In this document: piece after piece, positions 1 to 4,162 of the stretch
How positions within the stretch are numbered: the first letter of the stretch is position 1
Layout: the number at the start of each line of letters is the position of its first letter
NCBI GenBank assembly: GCA_937995555.1
Contig: CALKJX010000324.1
Coordinates: 1 to 5,437 of the forward strand
Origin: an uncultured Elioraea sp.
Lineage (GTDB): Bacteria; Pseudomonadota; Alphaproteobacteria; Acetobacterales; Acetobacteraceae
Reading direction: 5' to 3'
Length of the DNA: 5,437 nt
Notes under the pieces: model-generated
Databases searched by the model: none
What the model was told of the DNA's origin: nothing
The model's input: the letters and a program-made list of their open reading frames with translations, nothing else
Program-made: the position numbers and the translations under genes

Positions 1-96
1 AACCGCAAAGCCACCGAGATGGTCCGCCTGGCGGTTGGGCGGGTGATCGCCCTCATGGGTCGCGCCAATCGCCGGCCAGCGCCTGGATCAGGCTGA
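1..96 (+). CDS. C-terminal fragment of an unidentified protein (partial, tentative)
   Basis: The plus frame starting at base 1 is open to a TGA at 94-96 and gives 31 residues beginning NRKATEMVRLAVGRVIALMG, a plausible amphipathic helix, then an Arg/Pro-rich tail. Before rsmE begins, third positions are 16 of 18 G/C, and first positions are richer in G/C than second positions, the usual pattern for a high-GC gene. I do not recognise the protein. If real, it overlaps the 3' end of rsmE tail to tail by 44 bp, which is uncommon. The rival reading is a minus-strand gene starting with ATG at 56-54, overlapping the rsmE stop as ATGA (MRAITRPTARRTISVALR...). That overlap geometry is typical of an operon, but the frame has weaker first/second-position composition and no clear Shine-Dalgarno. 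The window is too short here to decide. Confidence 0.33.
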   Translation, partial: NRKATEMVRLAVGRVIALMGRANRRPAPGSG

Positions 97-784
97 GGCC
101 GACAATGGCCGCCGTTTCGGCCCGCAGGATGCGAGGGCCGAAGGTGGCCGGGTGACAGAAGGGGAGTTTCCGGAACGCGTCAAGCTCGGCCCCGGTGAAA
201 CCGCCCTCCGGCCCGACGAGCAGCGCCCAGGGGCCGGGCGCGGCGCCGCGGATCACCCTGACGGCCGGCGGGGCGGTGCGCGACTCATCGCCGACCAGCA
301 AGTGCCGGCCGGCGGGCCATGACGCCAGCACCTGCGCGACCGGCGTCGGAGGGACCAGCTCGGGCACGCTCAGCCGCTCGCATTGCTCGGCCGCCTCGGC
401 GCCGATCGCCGTGAGCCGGTCGGGGTTGGTGCGTGTCACCGCGCTGCGCGCGCTGGTGGTCAGCAGGATCCGCGAGGCGCCGAGCTCGGTCGCCTTCTCG
501 ACCATCCACTCCGTGGTCTCGCGCTTCAGCACCGGTGCGAGCAGCCAGAGATCGGGGTCGGGAGACTGCGGCCGCGTCCGCTCCTCCACCGTGAGCAAGG
601 CAGCCTTGCGCGAGAGCGCGGCGATGCGTGCCCGCCATTCGCCGCTGCGGCCGTCAAACAGCAAGATCGGGTCGCCGACGGCGCGGCGCATCACCGCGGC
701 GAGGTAGTATGCCTGGGCCGGAGTGGTCGCGACCATCGCTCCTGCGGCCAGTGGCCCGGTCACGTGCAGTCGGATTTCGCTCAT
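53..784 (-). CDS. rsmE: 16S rRNA (uracil-1498-N3)-methyltransferase RsmE
   Basis: RsmE is a SPOUT-class enzyme that uses S-adenosylmethionine to methylate N3 of U1498 in helix 44 of 16S rRNA, in the cytosol. The 243-residue product has the family length and layout. An N-terminal PUA-like RNA-binding part covers about 1-70 (YYLAAVMRRAVGD, then LFDGRSGEW). The SPOUT domain follows with KRETTEWMVEKATELG (87-102), EAAEQCERLSVPEL (130-143), LLVGPEGGFTGAE (188-200) and the knotted SAM-binding end FGPRILRAETAAIVGLSLIQA (about 215-235). I place the start at 784 because MSEIRLHV begins where the family normally begins. An in-frame ATG at 808 would add MRRSERQA and has no ribosome-binding site. A GGAG lies 13 nt upstream of the chosen start, rather far. 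The gene diverges from ubiA. All expected motifs are present and nothing looks damaged. Confidence 0.95.
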   Translation of the reverse strand: MSEIRLHVTGPLAAGAMVATTPAQAYYLAAVMRRAVGDPILLFDGRSGEWRARIAALSRKAALLTVEERTRPQSPDPDLWLLAPVLKRETTEWMVEKATELGASRILLTTSARSAVTRTNPDRLTAIGAEAAEQCERLSVPELVPPTPVAQVLASWPAGRHLLVGDESRTAPPAVRVIRGAAPGPWALLVGPEGGFTGAELDAFRKLPFCHPATFGPRILRAETAAIVGLSLIQALAGDWRDP

Positions 785-787
785 CGC

Positions 788-820
788 TTGCCGTTCGCTC
801 CGTCGCATCGACTATAGGGG
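788..820. promoter_or_regulatory. Candidate bidirectional promoter between rsmE and ubiA
   Basis: The divergent gap (785-822) has one AT-rich island, ACTATAGG at 811-818, centred on the palindrome CTATAG (812-817). Read on the minus strand it gives TATAGT, five of six matches to the sigma-70 -10 consensus, placed to start an rsmE transcript about 20 nt before its ATG. I see no good -35 for that direction. Read on the plus strand it gives TATAGG (813-818), with TTGCCG (788-793) 19 nt upstream as a weak -35. A start from that element would fall almost on the ubiA ATG, implying a leaderless transcript. These are sequence matches only and the plus-strand promoter is weak. Confidence 0.25.
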
Positions 821-822
821 TG

Positions 823-1734
823 ATGGACCAGGCAGGCGCACAGGCGAGCGATATCCGGCCGGGCGGGCTGATCGCGGCCCTGCCCGAGGCCGCTCGCCCC
901 TATGCCGTGCTGATCCGGCTTGACCGGCCGATCGGCACGTGGCTGCTGTTCCTGCCGGGGCTCTGGGGCATCGCGCTCGCCGGCGCGCCCTGGCCGGATC
1001 CGTGGCTGGTCGGACTGTTCGCGGTGGGGGCGGTGGTGATGCGCGGCGCGGGCTGCGTCATCAACGATCTCTGGGACCGCGACATCGACAGACGCGTCGC
1101 CCGCACCGCCGCCCGCCCGCTCGCCTCCGGTGCGGTCACGCCGGTCCGGGCGCTGGTGTTCCTCGCGGCATTGCTGTTCGCCGGGCTGTTGATCCTGCTC
1201 CAGCTTCATCCGCTGGCGATCGCGCTCGGCGTCGTCTCGCTGCTGCCGATCGCGGTCTATCCGCTGACGAAGCGCGTCACGTGGTGGCCGCAGGCCTTTC
1301 TCGGCATCACCTTCAACTGGGGCGTGCCGATGGGCTACGCCGCCGCCGCCGGCACGCTCGACGCGGCGGCGCTGGTGCTTTACGCGGCGGCGTTCTTCTG
1401 GACCCTCGGGTACGACACGATCTATGCGCATCAGGATCGCGAGGACGATGCGCTGATCGGTGTGCACTCGACCGCGCGCCTGTTCGGCGAGCGCACGCGG
1501 CCGTTCCTTGCCGCATGCTACGTCGCGACGGTGGCGCTGGTCGCGGCCTCGGGTCTGCTGGCGGGACTCTCGCTCTTGTTCCTGGCTGGGCTCGCTCTGC
1601 CGGCGCTGTTGCTCGCGCGGCAGGTCGTGGCACTCGACATCCACGACCCAGCGTTGTGCGGGCGGCTGTTCCGCGCCAATCGCGAGGTCGGGCTCACGAT
1701 CGCGGCGGCCATCGTGCTGGGCCGCGTCGCATGA
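823..1734 (+). CDS. ubiA: 4-hydroxybenzoate polyprenyltransferase UbiA
   Basis: UbiA is an inner-membrane prenyltransferase that attaches the polyprenyl tail to 4-hydroxybenzoate, an early committed step of ubiquinone synthesis. The 303-residue product has the family length and about eight hydrophobic helices. LDRPIGTWLL (33-42) precedes helix 1. The first Asp-rich motif, NDLWDRDID (81-89), and the second, DTIYAHQDREDD (198-209), are the Mg2+/prenyl-diphosphate ligands and both are intact. ARTAARPLASG (93-103) and the second-half HSTARLFG are also typical. I chose ATG 823, giving MDQAGAQASDIRPGGLI, because further upstream the frame runs through the promoter region and antisense to rsmE. AGGGG (816-820) lies only 2 nt before this ATG, and an in-frame GTG sits at 820. 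The stop overlaps the next gene as ATGA, so the two are probably co-transcribed and translationally coupled. Confidence 0.95.
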   Translation: MDQAGAQASDIRPGGLIAALPEAARPYAVLIRLDRPIGTWLLFLPGLWGIALAGAPWPDPWLVGLFAVGAVVMRGAGCVINDLWDRDIDRRVARTAARPLASGAVTPVRALVFLAALLFAGLLILLQLHPLAIALGVVSLLPIAVYPLTKRVTWWPQAFLGITFNWGVPMGYAAAAGTLDAAALVLYAAAFFWTLGYDTIYAHQDREDDALIGVHSTARLFGERTRPFLAACYVATVALVAASGLLAGLSLLFLAGLALPALLLARQVVALDIHDPALCGRLFRANREVGLTIAAAIVLGRVA

Positions 1735-2378
1735 CGCCCGAGGCGGCTGCCGCGTTCGTGGTCGGCCAGACCGCAATCGGTCGCGCCCCGCTGGTGCCGG
1801 AGCTTGCGCTGCATCTCGCCTCGGAGATCACGCCGATCTGGCAGGCGACCGAGCAGACCCTCGCGCGCCAGGGTGTGGAGCCGCCCTATTGGGCTTTCGC
1901 CTGGCCGGGCGGGCAGGCGCTCGCGCGCTTCGTGCTCGACGACCCCGCACAGGTCGCTGGCAGGCGCGTGCTCGATCTCGCTGCCGGCTGCGGGATCGCC
2001 GCGATCGCGGCCGCGCGTGCCGGTGCCTCGGTGACCGCGGCCGAGATCGACCCGCTGGCCGCAGCGGCAATCCGCGCCAACGCCGCGCTGAACGGCGTGA
2101 CGGTGACCATCGCTCTTGGCGATCCGCTGCTGCGCCCGGCTGAGGCCGAGGTGATCCTGGCCGGCGATGTCTGCTACGAGGCGCGCATGACCGCGCGGAT
2201 CGTGCCGTGGCTGCGCGAGGCGGCTGGTCGCGACATCACCGTGCTGCTGGCTGATCCCGGCCGCGCCTACCTGCCGCGCGCGGGTCTAGCGGCGCTCGCG
2301 CGCTACGAGGTCGCGGTGACGCGCGAGCTGGAGGACCGTCTCGTGCGCGAGACGACGGTCTATCGCGTCCTGCCCTGA
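1731..2378 (+). CDS. Class I SAM-dependent methyltransferase, ETF-beta lysine methyltransferase (METTL20)-like
   Basis: This is a 215-residue Rossmann-fold methyltransferase. PYWAFAWPGGQALARF (52-67) is the substrate-side motif common to the seven-beta-strand protein-lysine methyltransferases related to METTL20. LDLAAGCGIAA (81-91) is SAM motif I and E105 in AAEIDP is the expected ribose-binding acid. GDVCYE (145-150) matches the post-II D-x-x-Y/F signature, and LLADPGRAYLP (172-182) is also typical. Known bacterial and mitochondrial METTL20 proteins methylate lysines of the beta subunit of electron transfer flavoprotein. I infer that target from motif resemblance and have not shown it. A ribosomal-protein L11 (PrmA-like) or other protein methyltransferase is the alternative. 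The ATG overlaps the ubiA stop (ATGA) with no good Shine-Dalgarno, so translation probably depends on coupling. A longer same-frame extension upstream lies inside ubiA and is not used. The stop is 3 bp from the flhG stop. Confidence 0.85.
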   Translation: MTPEAAAAFVVGQTAIGRAPLVPELALHLASEITPIWQATEQTLARQGVEPPYWAFAWPGGQALARFVLDDPAQVAGRRVLDLAAGCGIAAIAAARAGASVTAAEIDPLAAAAIRANAALNGVTVTIALGDPLLRPAEAEVILAGDVCYEARMTARIVPWLREAAGRDITVLLADPGRAYLPRAGLAALARYEVAVTRELEDRLVRETTVYRVLP

Positions 2379-2386
2379 CGATCAGG
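2374..2386. terminator. Small hairpin made from two opposing stop codons (weak terminator candidate)
   Basis: CCTGA-CGA-TCAGG is a 5-bp stem with a 3-nt loop. Its left arm contains the methyltransferase stop (TGA, 2376-2378) and its right arm the flhG stop (TCA on this strand, 2382-2384). No T-run follows on either side, so it does not meet the usual intrinsic-terminator criteria. It is the only secondary-structure candidate at this tight convergent junction. Confidence 0.15.
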
Positions 2387-3143
2387 CGAATGCGGCGAGC
2401 AGCGACTCCGCGATCGCCTCGACATCGCGCGCAGCCTCCGCGGTTGGGTGACGCGTGAGGAACGGCGTCTGCCGGCGGATCGCGTCCGCCACGCGCGCAT
2501 CACGCCGCACCACCCCCGCGAGCGGCGGGGTGACGCCGAGGAAACGCGCGCAGGATTTCTGCAACACCGCCGCTGTGCGCTCGCCGTTGGCGCGCGAGGA
2601 GGCCATGTTGACGACGATGCGCCGATCGCCGCCTGGCGCATCCGTCTCGGCGAGCTTCAGGCAGGCATAGGCGTCCGTCAACGCGGTCGGCTCCTCGGTG
2701 GTGAGCACCAGCAGCGTGTCGGCCGCACTGGCGAGACGCCGTTGCAGCTTCTCGATGCCGGCGCCGAGATCGAGGATCGCGACCTCCCAGCGCGACGGCG
2801 CGGCCAGCGCGTCGAGGATGCGCTCGGCCGCGGCCTGATCCGAGCCCGCCAGCGCGCCGGAACCGGAACGGCCCGCGACCACATCGAACCCGGCAGCCAC
2901 GGGCATGGCAGAGTCGTCCAGCGACCCGCGTTTCAGCAGCGCGGCGATGTCACGCTCGGGATCGAGTCCGAGCTGCACATCGACATTCGCGAGTCCGACA
3001 TCGCAATCCACCAGCAGCACGCGGTGGCGCTGCGCGGCGAGCGCCTGGGCCAGCGTGATCGCGAACCAGGTCTTGCCGACGCCGCCCTTGCCGGAGGCGA
3101 TGGCGATCAGCCGTGGCGCGCGCGGTCGGGGCGGTGCTGTCAT
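2382..3143 (-). CDS. flhG: Flagellar number regulator FlhG (MinD/ParA-like ATPase)
   Basis: FlhG (FleN, YlxH) is a MinD-family ATPase that works with FlhF to restrict the number and placement of flagella. It acts by cycling between the membrane and the cytosol. The 253-residue product has the deviant Walker A SGKGGVGKT (17-25) with the signature lysine K19. It also has Walker A' LLVDCDVGLANVD (43-55), Walker B AILDLGAGIE (122-131) and TTEEPTALTDAYA (148-160). The start ATG overlaps the flhF stop as ATGA and follows a good Shine-Dalgarno. The N-terminus before the P-loop is only about 16 residues and lacks the DQAxxLR helix that in studied FlhG proteins stimulates FlhF GTPase. The C-terminus has no obvious strongly amphipathic MinD-type membrane helix. 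A different MinD/ParA paralogue is possible from the protein alone, but its position directly behind flhF supports FlhG. Confidence 0.9.
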   Translation of the reverse strand: MTAPPRPRAPRLIAIASGKGGVGKTWFAITLAQALAAQRHRVLLVDCDVGLANVDVQLGLDPERDIAALLKRGSLDDSAMPVAAGFDVVAGRSGSGALAGSDQAAAERILDALAAPSRWEVAILDLGAGIEKLQRRLASAADTLLVLTTEEPTALTDAYACLKLAETDAPGGDRRIVVNMASSRANGERTAAVLQKSCARFLGVTPPLAGVVRRDARVADAIRRQTPFLTRHPTAEAARDVEAIAESLLAAFA

Positions 3144-4078
3144 GCCATGACGTCCTTGCGAAGGCTGCGCCGCGCCGCGGGCGGGGCCAGCAGCCAGGCT
3201 TCGAGGATGGTCGGATCGAGCGTTGTCAGCCCGTCGGTCGCGCCCGGTCCCGTGCCGGCCTCGGCGAGGACGAGATCGCCGGCGGCCGCAGCGGAGACCA
3301 CGGCACCGATGCGTCGCGCGACATCGAGCCGCGTGGGCAGCAGATGGCGCACGCCGCGCGCGGCCATGGCGGCGGCGATGTCCTCGGCTTCCACCGCATC
3401 TGTACCGGCCGGCAGCACCAGCGCCGCGGCAGCGCCGACCGCTTCGATCAGCGCGGCGAGCTCGGTGCCGTCCTGGTCACAGAACGGATCGATCCCGGCC
3501 ATATCGACCAGCGTCGGAGCCTCGATCGGGCGGCGCGCGATCGCCTTGGCGAGCCGGGGGATGTCGGGCGCGACCACGAGGTTGAGACCGAGCAGGCGGG
3601 TGTATGCCGCGAGCTGATCGACCGCACCGGCGCGCCTGCCATCGGCGGCGATCACGGCGGGTGCGCTGCCCTCGATGCGCAGCCGGGTCGCGAGCTTCGC
3701 CACCGTCAGCGTCTTGCCCGCGCCGGGCGGGCCGCAGAGCAGCAGGACCGTGCCCGGCCCGAGCGGCAGCTTCGCGAAGCCGAGTATCTCGGCCATGCCC
3801 GCGGCCAGGGAGGAGTTGGCGGCCAGCGCCTCGATCCGTGACTCCGGCACGCCATGCGCACGCAGCGCGGCGACGATCGTCCGGTCCGGCGCCGCGCGGC
3901 GCTGCGCAAGCGGTACCACCCGCTCGACCGGCTCGTCCTCCACCGGCGCGGCCGCGGTCACTTCGACGCCGCCCTGGGCTCGGCGCGTCGTCAGGATCAG
4001 CGCGTCCTCGCCGAGGGCCGCGCGTGCCTGCGAGAGTGCCTGGGCGGTAGTGCGGGCATGGAAGACGCGAAGCCGCAT
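3140..4078 (-). CDS. flhF: Flagellar biosynthesis GTPase FlhF (SRP family)
   Basis: FlhF is the third SRP-type GTPase, beside Ffh and FtsY, and marks the site of flagellar assembly at the membrane. The 312-residue product opens with the family's N-terminal module (MRLRVFHARTTAQALSQARA and then GEDALILTTRR, about 1-33), followed by an Ala/Pro/Glu linker. The N/G domain follows: P-loop CGPPGAGKTLTVAKLA (115-130), the G2-region ADGRRAGAVDQL (145-156), G3 VDMAGI (191-196), G4 TRLDVARRIG (249-258) and a closing TDGLTTLDPTILEAWLL (281-297). The P-loop is canonical, but the other G motifs differ from the usual DTYRIGAVEQL, DTAGR and TKxD. The start ATG lies 3 nt after the in-frame TGA ending the flhA reading frame. 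No strong Shine-Dalgarno is visible, so expression may depend on ribosomes finishing flhA. It overlaps flhG by ATGA. Confidence 0.93.
   Translation of the reverse strand: MRLRVFHARTTAQALSQARAALGEDALILTTRRAQGGVEVTAAAPVEDEPVERVVPLAQRRAAPDRTIVAALRAHGVPESRIEALAANSSLAAGMAEILGFAKLPLGPGTVLLLCGPPGAGKTLTVAKLATRLRIEGSAPAVIAADGRRAGAVDQLAAYTRLLGLNLVVAPDIPRLAKAIARRPIEAPTLVDMAGIDPFCDQDGTELAALIEAVGAAAALVLPAGTDAVEAEDIAAAMAARGVRHLLPTRLDVARRIGAVVSAAAAGDLVLAEAGTGPGATDGLTTLDPTILEAWLLAPPAARRSLRKDVMA
3153..3157 (-). promoter_or_regulatory. Shine-Dalgarno of flhG inside the flhF 3' end
   Basis: AAGGA on the minus strand lies 9 nt before the flhG ATG at 3143-3141, within the last codons of flhF. It supports that start over longer in-frame extensions and gives flhG initiation of its own in addition to ATGA coupling. 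Confidence 0.55.
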
Positions 4079-4081
4079 GGA

Positions 4082-4162
4082 TCAGATCGTGCCCACCGTG
4101 CGGATCCGCGCGCGCGCGTGCACCTCGGTCTGGCTCAGCACCGGCGTGGAAGGCCGGAACCG
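4082..4162 (-). pseudogene. flhA: Stranded last 26 codons of flhA, downstream of an in-frame TAG
   Basis: Directly after the TAG at 4165-4163 the same frame stays open for 26 sense codons to TGA at 4084-4082. The residues, RFRPSTPVLSQTEVHARARI followed by RTVGTI, are the normal C-terminal end of FlhA (compare the family pattern IVERFRP...VLSxxEI...). They form the end of the last cytoplasmic subdomain. There is no start codon of their own, so they are made only by readthrough, by suppression, or if the TAG is a sequence error. The family-like residues right up to the TGA indicate the nonsense change is recent or not real. Confidence 0.85.

Noticed and set aside
785..808. Longer rsmE N-terminus from ATG 808
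   Set aside because: It adds eight non-family residues, has no ribosome-binding site and would take up most of the divergent promoter gap.
781..1776. Minus-strand open frame (about 331 codons) antisense to ubiA
   Set aside because: Its composition is Arg/Gln/Asp-rich with no motif. UbiA with both Asp-rich motifs is on the other strand.
2448..3617. Plus-strand open frame (about 389 codons) antisense to flhG and flhF
   Set aside because: It spans two confidently identified genes on the other strand and ends in Ser/Ala-rich low complexity, typical of a high-GC shadow frame.
4107..4123. 17-nt alternating purine/pyrimidine run (CGCGCGCGCGCGTGCAC), possible Z-DNA or slippage site
   Set aside because: It encodes the expected VHARAR residues of the FlhA tail in frame. 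High GC and Arg/Ala codons explain it, and no frameshift is seen.
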